DNA of 21,200 nt, taken from assembly GCA_030635835.1 (NCBI GenBank), contig DAOVYB010000006.1:1-21200 (forward strand), in the 5' to 3' direction. The translations under genes were made by a program, and so were the position numbers. Every line of letters begins with the position of its first letter. Position 1 is the first letter of the stretch. A model generated the notes under the pieces. That model was given only the letters and a program-made list of their open reading frames with translations, did not search any database and was not told where the DNA came from. Shown one piece after another: positions 13,838 through 21,200 of this stretch. The DNA is from Gammaproteobacteria bacterium (lineage in GTDB: Bacteria; Pseudomonadota; Gammaproteobacteria; UBA6429).

Positions 13838-14623
13838 ATGAGTCAGGCTTTATGGGTTGCAAAGACAGGATTAGAAGCACAGCAGAATAGATTGTCTGTT
13901 GTCAGTAATAATCTGGCGAACGTAAATACAACTGGTTATAAACGTGCTCGTGCTGTTTTTGAAGATCTTTTGTACCAAAACCTGCGTCAGGCAGGCGGTC
14001 AAAGTAGCCAGGAAACAGAACTCCCAACTGGTTTAAGTTTAGGTACCGGTGTACGAACTGTTGCAACGCAAAAATTGCATACTCAGGGTAATTTAATTCA
14101 AACAAATAATACCTTTGATAGTGCAATTCAGGGTAAAGGTTTTTTCCAGATATTAAAACCTAATGGCGACATAGCTTATACCCGTAACGGTGAGTTCCAG
14201 GTTAATTCAACGGGTCAACTTGTGAATGCCTCAGGTTATCGGGTACAACCTGATATTGTTATTCCTGAAAACTCTCTGAGTATAACGATTGGTACCGATG
14301 GTATTGTTTCAGTTACACAACCTGGTAATCCAGCACCAGCTCAGGTTGGTGCCATTCAACTTGCCGACTTTGTTAACCCGGCAGGATTACAGTCAATTGG
14401 TGGAAATCTTTATGTTGAAACCGGTGCCAGTGGTGCACCAATTGTGGGTAGTCCTGACACCAATAATTTAGGTTCATTAATTCAGGGTTCAATTGAAAGT
14501 TCAAATGTTAATGTTGTTGAAGAGCTGGTGAATATGATTGAAACACAACGCGCTTATGAAATGAATTCAAAAGCGATATCAACCGCTGATCAAATGTTGC
14601 AATACGTGAATAATAATCTTTAA
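13838..14623 (+). CDS. flgG: FlgG, distal rod protein
   Basis: A 261-residue protein, the standard FlgG length. It starts [57 protein letters not shown], the highly conserved FlgG N-terminus that includes the distal-rod specific loop. It ends [41 protein letters not shown]. FlgG forms the long distal rod that passes through the P and L rings. GGAGA precedes the ATG with suitable spacing. The gene lies 70 bases after flgF, with a possible sigma-54 box in the gap, and 27 bases before flgH. Confidence 0.97.
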   Translation: MSQALWVAKTGLEAQQNRLSVVSNNLANVNTTGYKRARAVFEDLLYQNLRQAGGQSSQETELPTGLSLGTGVRTVATQKLHTQGNLIQTNNTFDSAIQGKGFFQILKPNGDIAYTRNGEFQVNSTGQLVNASGYRVQPDIVIPENSLSITIGTDGIVSVTQPGNPAPAQVGAIQLADFVNPAGLQSIGGNLYVETGASGAPIVGSPDTNNLGSLIQGSIESSNVNVVEELVNMIETQRAYEMNSKAISTADQMLQYVNNNL

Positions 14624-14650
14624 ACATAAACTGGTGAGTTTGAAAATAAA

Positions 14651-15337
14651 ATGATGAATTATAAAATAATTATATCCGTTATCAGCTTTTCAGTATTGTT
14701 ATCTGGCTGTTTAAAGCCGCTTAAAATTAAAAATGATCCAAATACTTTTAAACCAAAGAAACAGTCAAGAGTAGTTATTCAGCGTAAAGATAATGGTGCT
14801 ATCTACCAGCAAGGTATGCGAGTAGGGTTATTTGAAGATACCACTGCAAAATATATTGGTGATGTGTTAACGATCGTGCTAACTGAAAGTACGAATGCGA
14901 GTGCAACTTCAAGTACGAATAGCTCGAAAGATAACAGCGTGGATTTACCGACTCCAACTTTAGCCGGACAGGAAGTAACAAATAAAGGTGTAGAGATTCT
15001 TAAAAATAAATTTAGTGGTGAACGCGAGTTTAATGGGCAGGGAACCAGCGCAATGAATAGTAATTTTAAGGGCGAAATTTCAGTCACAGTTGCTGAAGTT
15101 TTACCTAACCGTAATCTGATTGTACGTGGCGAGAAAATGATGATGTTGAATCAGTCTGATGAATATGTCCGTTTTGTTGGAATTGTTCGTCCGCAAGATA
15201 TTGAACAGAACAATACGATTAAATCCACACGAGTTGCTAATGTGCACATGGCATACGGTGGTAAGGGTGTTCTATCTGCCGCAAATAAAATGGGTGCGTT
15301 GGGCAAGTTCTTTCAAAGTCAGGCATGGCCTTATTAA
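14651..15337 (+). CDS. flgH: FlgH, L-ring lipoprotein
   Basis: A 228-residue outer-membrane lipoprotein that forms the L ring around the rod. The signal peptide ends in lipobox LLSGC with acylated Cys20. The mature part has the FlgH features GMRVGLFEDTTAKYIGDVLTIVLTESTNAS (about 56-85) and VAEVLPNRNLIVRGEKMMMLNQSDEYVRFVGIVRPQDI (about 143-180), ending in GALGKFFQSQAWPY. Two ATGs lie in tandem at 14651 and 14654, and either may be used. The purine-rich GGTGAG at 14633-14638 is rather far (12 bases) from the first. It lies between flgG and flgI, as in most flagellar operons. Confidence 0.96.
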   Translation: MMNYKIIISVISFSVLLSGCLKPLKIKNDPNTFKPKKQSRVVIQRKDNGAIYQQGMRVGLFEDTTAKYIGDVLTIVLTESTNASATSSTNSSKDNSVDLPTPTLAGQEVTNKGVEILKNKFSGEREFNGQGTSAMNSNFKGEISVTVAEVLPNRNLIVRGEKMMMLNQSDEYVRFVGIVRPQDIEQNNTIKSTRVANVHMAYGGKGVLSAANKMGALGKFFQSQAWPY

Positions 15338-15359
15338 ACAGGTATAACGGGAGCTAATT

Positions 15360-16478
15360 ATGTTATCTGGAAAAGATTTAAGTTTTACCGTTTTTGCAGG
15401 TTTAATTTTATTGTTAAGTATTAGCTGGGGAACAGCAAATGCTGATCGTGTAAAGGATTTAACGCGGGTTGAAGGTGTACGTAGTAATCAACTGGTAGGT
15501 TATGGCCTGGTTGTTGGTTTAAATGGAACTGGTGATGGTTCTGGAGAAGTTACTACTCAAAGCTTACGAAGCATGATGTCGCGCTTAGGTATTAATATTC
15601 CGGCAGGCGTGAATTTACAGGCTAAGAATGTTGCAGCAGTTGTATTGCATGCAGAGCTACCACCATTTTCAAAAGCGGGTATGAAGATCGACGTAACATT
15701 ATCTTCAGTAGGTAGTGCTAAAAGTTTACGTGGTGGGAGTTTATTAATGACGCCATTGAAAGGTGCTGATAATAATATTTATGCCATTGCACAAGGTAGT
15801 GTTGTTGTTAGTGGCTTTGGTGCAGAAGGCGGCGATGGTTCACGTATTACTGTTAATGTGCCAAGTGTAGGACGTATACTCAACGGTGCAATTGTAGAAC
15901 GCAGTATTGATACGCCGTTTGGTTTGAATCGTGAAGTAGTTTTAAATTTAAATCAACCTGACTTTACTACAGCTAATCGTTTAGTGCAGGTGATTAACAA
16001 TACTGTTGGGCCTGGAACTTCATATGCACGAGATGCGGCATCTATTGTTGTTAGTGCGCCCGCAGACTCATCGCAACGTGTCGCATTTATATCATTACTG
16101 GAAAACCTGAAACTCAAAGCTGCTGAAGCAGCAGCACGGATAATCATAAATTCCAGAACCGGAACTGTTGTTATAGGACAACATGTACAGGTGTTACCTG
16201 CAGCGGTATCTCATGGCAACTTAATTGTGACAATTACAGAAAATCTTGAAGTAAGCCAGCCAACAGGATTATCGCAAGGACAAACTGTTGTTGTACCAGG
16301 TTCTGATCTGCAGGTTAAACAGGAAAATAACCGCATGTTTAAATTCAATCCGGGTGTGTCACTGGATCAAATTGTAGAAGCGGTAAACAAAGTCGGAGCA
16401 GCACCAGGAGACTTAGTTGCAATACTCGAAGCCCTAAAAGAAGCCGGTGCGCTGCATGCTGAGTTAATAGTTATTTAA
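15360..16478 (+). CDS. flgI: FlgI, P-ring protein
   Basis: A 372-residue periplasmic protein of standard length that forms the P ring with help from FlgA. It starts with a Sec signal peptide (about residues 1-28, ending near GTANA before DRVKDL). The mature N-terminus is the family signature [31 protein letters not shown], and the C-terminus has [44 protein letters not shown]. The ATG at 15360 has CGGGAG at 15348-15353, six bases before. The stop is followed almost at once (10 bases) by an inverted-repeat element that separates flgI from flgJ, which are normally close neighbours. Confidence 0.97.
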   Translation: MLSGKDLSFTVFAGLILLLSISWGTANADRVKDLTRVEGVRSNQLVGYGLVVGLNGTGDGSGEVTTQSLRSMMSRLGINIPAGVNLQAKNVAAVVLHAELPPFSKAGMKIDVTLSSVGSAKSLRGGSLLMTPLKGADNNIYAIAQGSVVVSGFGAEGGDGSRITVNVPSVGRILNGAIVERSIDTPFGLNREVVLNLNQPDFTTANRLVQVINNTVGPGTSYARDAASIVVSAPADSSQRVAFISLLENLKLKAAEAAARIIINSRTGTVVIGQHVQVLPAAVSHGNLIVTITENLEVSQPTGLSQGQTVVVPGSDLQVKQENNRMFKFNPGVSLDQIVEAVNKVGAAPGDLVAILEALKEAGALHAELIVI

Positions 16479-16487
16479 TTAAAAATC

Positions 16488-16649
16488 CAACGCAAAGACG
16501 CAGAGGCGCAAAGAACGCAAAGAACGCAAAGGAGAAAGATAAGAAAAACCAGTGTTTATTTATAAATGTTAAATTAATTATATTTTTATAGTGGTTTTTT
16601 ATATTTTGATTTTTCTCCGCGCTCTTTGCGCCTCTGCGTCTTTGCGTTG
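16488..16649. repeat. GCAAAG-rich inverted-repeat element B between flgI and flgJ
   Basis: The left arm CAACGCAAAGACGCAGAGGC... (16488-16514) is the exact reverse complement of 16623-16649 over 27 bp. Further inside, pairing continues imperfectly because the left side has an extra AACGCAAAG unit (GAACGCAAAGAACGCAAAGG against GCGCGG). The arms share the GCAAAGRCGC core with element A (9712-9997). A minus-strand open frame across it (16471-16683) is the common spurious translation of such repeats, not a gene. As RNA the hairpin would be very stable and could weaken transcription from flgI into flgJ. Confidence 0.85.
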
Positions 16650-16677
16650 AAATCATTTGATTTTCTAAGATAAAAAG

Positions 16678-16693
16678 CGGCACGGTTTCTGCA
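16678..16693 (+). promoter_or_regulatory. Probable sigma-54 promoter of flgJKL
   Basis: CGGCACG (16678-16684), GTTT, CTGCA (16689-16693). GG and GC are exactly 10 bases apart and the -24 block matches the GGCACG consensus; the outer T and the first T of the -12 block are changed to C. The predicted start, near 16704, leaves a 21-base leader containing GAGG at the right distance from the flgJ ATG. Confidence 0.62.
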
Positions 16694-16724
16694 TAGTATT
16701 TAAGTGAATAACTGAGGCAGGACT

Positions 16725-17717
16725 ATGCAAAGCGCCACAATGACACCGACATATACAGATTTTAGCGAACTCAACACTTTGCGTGCGCAAGCGCGTGTTG
16801 ATCCGCAGGCGTCTTTAAAGAAGGTTGCTAAGCAATTTGAAGGTATTTTCATTCAGATGATGATGAAAAGCATGCGTGATGCCAGTTTGGGTGACGAAAT
16901 ATTTGATAGTGATCAGTCAAAGCTTTATCGGGATATGTTTGATAAACAGGTTGCTTTGGATATGGCGAATAGTAAAGGTATCGGTATAGCTGATGCGTTA
17001 GTCAGGCAGTTAAGTAGAAACAAACCCTCGCTAAATAAAGATGACTCTGACGGTTTACAAATGCAACAAGATAACCGGGTAAGTCGCGGCAAGGTGTTGC
17101 CGCTTTCAGTACAACGGATGAACCGGATTGATCAAACTATAGTCAGGCCGTTGTCAAAATTTGAATTAGCGGAAATTAAGCCTCTTTCTGATAAAACACA
17201 ATTTAATACTGCAGAAGAATTCGTGCAATATGTCTTGCCCTATGCTGAGAAAGCAGCAAGTGAGCTTGGTGTTTCTCCATTAGTACTTGTCTCGCAGGCT
17301 GCTCTGGAAACAGGCTGGGGTAAAGCGGTAACTCGCCATAAAGATGGAACGAGTAGTTTTAATTTATTTAATATCAAAGCAGATAAGCGTTGGGATGGTG
17401 AACAAGTAACTAAATCAACTCTGGAGTATGACAATGGTTTTGCAAAACATGAGAAAGCTTCTTTTAGGGCCTATGATTCTTATGCTGACAGTTTTGATGA
17501 TTATGTTAATTTTCTCAGGACGAATAATCGCTACGGCAATGTATTACATAATAAAGGAAATGATCAGTCGTTTATTAAAGATTTACACAAAGCGGGTTAT
17601 GCAACCGATCCGGATTATGCGGATAAAATCCTGAATATTCTTAATCGCGATTCGATGCAAGTACATGCAGCGCAGTCTTCGCCTGCAATATCAACTGATA
17701 GTGAGCAGGTAAGCTAA
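16725..17717 (+). CDS. flgJ: FlgJ, rod cap and peptidoglycan hydrolase
   Basis: A 330-residue two-domain protein. Residues about 28-96 are the rod-binding/cap domain (KKVAKQFEGIFIQMMMKSMRDASLGDEIFDSDQSKLYRDMFDKQVALDMA). A linker rich in polar residues covers 97-160. Residues about 163-310 are the GH73-like glucosaminidase domain with the likely catalytic Glu195 in SQAALETGWG, followed by FNLFNIKA and the AYDSYADSFDDYVNFL pattern. It opens the cell wall so the rod can pass. This two-domain form is typical of beta- and gammaproteobacteria. GAGG at 16714-16717 lies seven bases before the ATG. The stop TAA overlaps the flgK ATG by one base, indicating coupling. Confidence 0.96.
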   Translation: MQSATMTPTYTDFSELNTLRAQARVDPQASLKKVAKQFEGIFIQMMMKSMRDASLGDEIFDSDQSKLYRDMFDKQVALDMANSKGIGIADALVRQLSRNKPSLNKDDSDGLQMQQDNRVSRGKVLPLSVQRMNRIDQTIVRPLSKFELAEIKPLSDKTQFNTAEEFVQYVLPYAEKAASELGVSPLVLVSQAALETGWGKAVTRHKDGTSSFNLFNIKADKRWDGEQVTKSTLEYDNGFAKHEKASFRAYDSYADSFDDYVNFLRTNNRYGNVLHNKGNDQSFIKDLHKAGYATDPDYADKILNILNRDSMQVHAAQSSPAISTDSEQVS

Positions 17718-19861
17718 TGGCTGGCTCAGATATTTTATCAATTGGTTTATCAGGAACGCTGACTGCTGAGCGAGCATTAACAACAGCAAGCCATAATATC
17801 GCCAATGCAAATACTGAAGGATTTTCACGTCAACGTGTTGAGGTAGATACTCGTCCGCCGCAATTAACGGGTGTTGGAGCTTTAGGCACAGGTGTAAAAA
17901 TAAATAATGTTAAACGTATTCATGATGAGTTTGTTTCAGCTGAAATGCGTACTAATGCATCTATTGCCAGTGGCTTACAAACCAATCATGACTTTACCAG
18001 TCAGATAGATAATATGCTGGCAGATCCAAATGCAGGTTTAGCTCCAACCTTACATTCATTTTTTAATGCAATTAATAATGTTGCAAATGATCCTTCCTCG
18101 CAAGCTTCACGCCAGGTACTGATTGGAGAAGCAAACGCATTAAGTGAAAGATTTTCATATTTGGATACGCGTTTTGAAAGTCTGCGTAAAGGGACTAATG
18201 AAACATTAAAAAGTCACATTAATGATGTTAATAACCTGGCTAAAGCCATAGCAGATGTTAACTGGAAAGTTGTTTTAGCCAAAGAAGTGACTCAGGGAGA
18301 GCCGAGTGACTTACTTGATCAGCGTGAACGCTTACTGCATCAATTGTCAGAAAAAATTGTTGTAAGAACAAATGAGCAGGAAGATGGTGCGTTAAATATA
18401 TTTATCGGAAATGGTCAAACATTAGTTGTAGGAAAAAGATCTGCCGAACTGGATTTAAAAGCTAATCAACATGATCCATCAGAATTAGAAGTTGTATACA
18501 AAAATCTGGGTACAGATTCAATTATAACTCAGTTTATGAAAGGTGGTTCTATTGGTGGCTTGATTGAATTTCGCGAAAAGATGCTGGGAGCTTCTCAGAA
18601 TGAACTGGGTCGTATTGCGATTGGCGTTTCTAAAACGTTTAATGATCAACACCATAAAGGTATGACACTGGAAAATAAATTAGGTGGTGACTTTTTTAAA
18701 GCCATAGACCGATCAACGCCATTAACTTTACCAAGTAACAATAATGTTGGTGATTATGCGCTTAAAACAACAATAACAAATACAGATAATTTAACCGTTA
18801 GTGATTATGAACTTAATTATAATAATGGGCTTTATACTTTAATTAGAAATAAAGATGACACTATTGTTGGTAAATTCAATTCAATACCTCAACATGTTGT
18901 GAGCGAAGGTTTTACTATTGAATTAGAAAGAGGCACAAAGATAGAAAATGGCGACAGCTATGTGATTCGTCCTACCCGTGCTGCTGCCCGGGAATTTTCT
19001 GTTGAAATTGAAAGAGCAAATGATATTGCTGCAGCTGCTCCTGTCAGGGTTCGAACCTCTGTCCATAATATGGGTGATGTAGAAGCCTCTCTTCATAATA
19101 TTGAAAATATTAATGCGCCAGGTTTCACAACACTTAATGGCAGCTTGTCGCCAACAATTACTGTTCGATTTATCGATGAAAATCATTTTGAGTTACTTGA
19201 TGACAAAGGAAAGGTTGTTCAGGCCCAGCAGTTAAATGATCAAAATAAAGCAATTCCTGCAACATCCGGGATAGCAGGAGAAATTGGTTCGCCTGCTACC
19301 CCTGCGATTGCGGCAATTCCTTCTTCAAGATCCTCATCTATAAAATCTCTTTCTGATCCTGGAACTGAGAATGATGCCTTGCCTGCTGCGCAACTTGAAA
19401 CAGGTATATTTTATGATCCTGAAATGGGAGTAAATTTATTTCCTACACCAGGGGGTATGGATACCGGATATAACGTGCAGTTGTCAGGCAGAGCTAAAGC
19501 AGGAGATGTATTTGTTATTGAATTTAATACTGATGCAGTAGGTAATAACATTAATGCACTTGAATTAGGTGATTTGCAAAGCAAGGCAACATTAGAAAAT
19601 GGCACTTCAAACTATAATGAAGTGTATAGCCAGTTAGTTAGCCGCGTTGGTAGTAAAACACATGAACTTGATGTTAACCGTGAAGCTCAGGGGATTTTAT
19701 ATGCACAAGCAAAAGCACAAAGAGAAGCCGTGTCAGGTGTGAATCTGGATGAAGAAGCTGCTGATCTTGTTAAGTATCAGCAATACTATCAGGCTAATGC
19801 CAAAGTAATAGGTGCGGCTAGTGAAATGTTTGATACCTTGATCGGTGTACTGAGGCGATAA
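17717..19861 (+). CDS. flgK: FlgK, hook-filament junction protein 1
   Basis: A 714-residue protein, longer than the roughly 550 of Salmonella but nearer the 600-700 of many polar flagellates. The conserved N-terminus (ILSIGLSGTLTAERALTTASHNIANANTEGFSRQRVEVDTRP) and C-terminus (SGVNLDEEAADLVKYQQYYQANAKVIGAASEMFDTLIGVLRR) form D0/D1. The middle adds variable outer domains with a low-complexity Ala/Pro/Ser stretch around residues 518-545 (SPATPAIAAIPSSRSSSIKS). FlgK replaces the FlgD cap and joins hook to filament, and FlgN is its cytoplasmic chaperone. Start and stop overlap flgJ and flgL by one base each (TAATG), so the three genes are translationally coupled. Confidence 0.97.
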   Translation: MAGSDILSIGLSGTLTAERALTTASHNIANANTEGFSRQRVEVDTRPPQLTGVGALGTGVKINNVKRIHDEFVSAEMRTNASIASGLQTNHDFTSQIDNMLADPNAGLAPTLHSFFNAINNVANDPSSQASRQVLIGEANALSERFSYLDTRFESLRKGTNETLKSHINDVNNLAKAIADVNWKVVLAKEVTQGEPSDLLDQRERLLHQLSEKIVVRTNEQEDGALNIFIGNGQTLVVGKRSAELDLKANQHDPSELEVVYKNLGTDSIITQFMKGGSIGGLIEFREKMLGASQNELGRIAIGVSKTFNDQHHKGMTLENKLGGDFFKAIDRSTPLTLPSNNNVGDYALKTTITNTDNLTVSDYELNYNNGLYTLIRNKDDTIVGKFNSIPQHVVSEGFTIELERGTKIENGDSYVIRPTRAAAREFSVEIERANDIAAAAPVRVRTSVHNMGDVEASLHNIENINAPGFTTLNGSLSPTITVRFIDENHFELLDDKGKVVQAQQLNDQNKAIPATSGIAGEIGSPATPAIAAIPSSRSSSIKSLSDPGTENDALPAAQLETGIFYDPEMGVNLFPTPGGMDTGYNVQLSGRAKAGDVFVIEFNTDAVGNNINALELGDLQSKATLENGTSNYNEVYSQLVSRVGSKTHELDVNREAQGILYAQAKAQREAVSGVNLDEEAADLVKYQQYYQANAKVIGAASEMFDTLIGVLRR

Positions 19862-21099
19862 TGACAAGAATATCATCCACGCAAATGCAACAAAGTGCGC
19901 TTAGTGCCATGCTGAAGCAGCATGAAACATTAAGTCGCACCCAGCAACAGGTTGCGACAGGGAAAAAGATATTTAAACCATCTGAAGATCCTGTTGCGGC
20001 TTCACGTGTTGTTAATCTTAACGATACACTGTCTGCTATTAATCAACATCAATCAAATGTTGATGCAGCACGTGCACGTATATCTTTATCAGAAGGTGTC
20101 TTAACTCATGTTGTTGAATCCATTCATCGTGTGAAAGAATTAGCAATACAGGCAAATAATGATTCACAAAATGATAGTACACGTTCATTTATTGCAGCTG
20201 AAGTTGAACAAATACAGGATGCTTTGTTAAATCTGGCAAATACAACAGATAGCAATAATGAATATTTATATTCTGGTGGTTTAAGTCGATTTAAACCTTT
20301 TTCACGAAATGAAGCGGGTGGCTTTGAATATAATGGTGACGAAAGTCATAGAGAAATACAAATTAGTCATAACCGTCGTATTGCTGTAGATGATCCTGGT
20401 TCTAAAGTTTTTCTTGAAATAAAAAATGGTAATAACATTTTTAGCACCTTAGACGGTAATGAAAATAAAGGAACAGGTATGATTGATCCTGGACGTGCTT
20501 CAGGAAATTATATTGCGGATACCTATGCCATTATTTTTGATCAAAGTTTCCCTGCTTATGCGGATAAAAACAATTCTGACAATATTCCTCTAACATACAG
20601 TGTTGTTGATTCTAAGGGGGAAATATTATCTGCCGGTATACCTTTTCAATCAGGAAAAGAAATTACCTTTAATGGTGTACATACTTCGATTAAAGGTACT
20701 CCTGAAGATGGCGATTATTTTATTACTCGTCCCAGTCAAAACCAGGATATCTTTACTACGCTGGAAAATTTAATTCGTGCATTAAAATCTAAAAACCCCG
20801 AAGCAAATGATAAAATTAGTTTTCATAATTCAGTCAATCGTTCTTTGGCCGATTTAAATCAGTCTTTAAATAATATTCTAGTAGTACGTGGAAATATTGG
20901 TGCCCGTTTAAATGCCTTAGATAATCAGGAAACAATTAATGATGCTTATCGCTTACAAATTCGTGAAATCCTTTCGAATATTGAAGATTTGGATTTTGCT
21001 GAAGCGGTAAGTCGTTTAAATCTTGAATTAACCGGGCTTGAAGCATCACAAAAAGCCTTTACCCGCGTTCAGGATATTTCTTTATTTAATTTCTTATAA
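19861..21099 (+). CDS. flgL: FlgL, hook-filament junction protein 3
   Basis: A 412-residue flagellin-like junction protein of typical length for polar flagellates. The N-terminal helix (RISSTQMQQSALSAMLKQHETLSRTQQQVATGKKIFKPSEDPVAASRVVNL) has the FlgL pattern with QVATGKK-PSEDPVA. The C-terminus (RLNALDNQETINDAYRLQIREILSNIEDLDFAEAVSRLNLELTGLEASQKAFTRVQDISLFNFL) is the flagellin-type D0/D1 pair. It sits between FlgK and the filament and is delivered by FlgN. It overlaps flgK by one base and is the last gene of the series in this window. No terminator is visible directly after it except the hairpin at the window edge. Confidence 0.97.
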   Translation: MTRISSTQMQQSALSAMLKQHETLSRTQQQVATGKKIFKPSEDPVAASRVVNLNDTLSAINQHQSNVDAARARISLSEGVLTHVVESIHRVKELAIQANNDSQNDSTRSFIAAEVEQIQDALLNLANTTDSNNEYLYSGGLSRFKPFSRNEAGGFEYNGDESHREIQISHNRRIAVDDPGSKVFLEIKNGNNIFSTLDGNENKGTGMIDPGRASGNYIADTYAIIFDQSFPAYADKNNSDNIPLTYSVVDSKGEILSAGIPFQSGKEITFNGVHTSIKGTPEDGDYFITRPSQNQDIFTTLENLIRALKSKNPEANDKISFHNSVNRSLADLNQSLNNILVVRGNIGARLNALDNQETINDAYRLQIREILSNIEDLDFAEAVSRLNLELTGLEASQKAFTRVQDISLFNFL

Positions 21100-21109
21100 T
21101 TTTAAATAA

Positions 21110-21200
21110 ACCACGGGCGACTACATGGATGTAGAAGGTAGAGTAATGCAGGAGCAATTACCGAGAACACGGGGGAAAATAAATAAAAATATTTCCCCCG
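21110..21200. repeat. Partial palindromic repeat at the right edge
   Basis: After flgL, CTACATGGATGTAG (21121-21134) is a short palindrome. CGGGGGAAA (21170-21178) pairs with TTTCCCCCG (21192-21200), which ends exactly at the window edge. Stretches like GGTAGAGTAATGCAGGAGCA are, from memory, part of dispersed repeats in gammaproteobacteria. I infer that the right arm continues outside and mirrors 21140-21170. The hairpin could also end the flgJKL transcript. Confidence 0.5.

Noticed and set aside
16471..16683. Minus-strand open frame of 70 codons with RRRGAKSAE and FFAPLRLCV
   Set aside because: It translates the GCAAAG inverted-repeat arms in both directions. Such products are frequent misannotations, and there is no SD or family signal.

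Overview
This window comes from a flagellated gammaproteobacterium with an AT-rich genome (about 38-40% G+C by eye). Gene content and order fit the polar-flagellum layout of Pseudomonas and Vibrio: a minus-strand flgA-flgM-flgN-PilZ(YcgR/FlgZ-like) block, divergent from plus-strand cheV-cheR, followed by flgB through flgL. Promoter motifs readable in the sequence also fit that hierarchy. Sigma-54 (GG-N10-GC) boxes precede flgA and flgB, with weaker ones before flgG and flgJ. FliA/sigma-28 boxes precede flgM and cheV. I cannot name the genus.

Layout. 1-249 is the tail of an unidentified gene with its terminator. 325-404 is a REP/MITE-like 28-bp perfect inverted repeat. 464-2792 holds an RluA-family pseudouridine synthase, a convergent TauE/SafE-like membrane transporter and a DUF445 membrane protein. 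3037-5089 holds a two-TM SHOCT-like protein, a DEDDh 3'-5' exonuclease and a stand-alone response-regulator receiver domain, ending at a terminator. A tRNA-Arg(CCU) gene lies on the minus strand at 5157-5233. 5406-7736 is the minus-strand flagellar regulatory block. 7903-9705 is cheV-cheR. 9706-10159 is a non-coding stretch with a repeat element and the flgB promoter. 10160-21099 is flgBCDEFGHI-flgJKL. The right edge cuts through another probable palindromic repeat.

How the genes work together. FlgB, FlgC, FlgF and FlgG build the rod, with FlgJ as rod cap and peptidoglycan hydrolase. FlgI, chaperoned by FlgA, and FlgH form the P and L rings. FlgD caps the growing FlgE hook, and FlgK and FlgL form the hook-filament junction. 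FlgM holds FliA inactive until the hook is finished and FlgM is exported. FlgN is the FlgK/FlgL chaperone. The PilZ protein probably couples c-di-GMP to flagellar function. CheV and CheR are chemotaxis adaptation proteins.

I found no undescribed biological system: the coding content is a well-known flagellar locus. The less ordinary material is non-coding. It comprises two related GCAAAG-rich inverted-repeat elements inside the flagellar gene series, a sigma-54-like box just after the second one that could make flgJKL a separate unit, a sigma-54-like box overlapping a perfect 20-bp palindrome before flgG, and 7-bp inverted repeats spanning the predicted start sites of both strong sigma-54 promoters.
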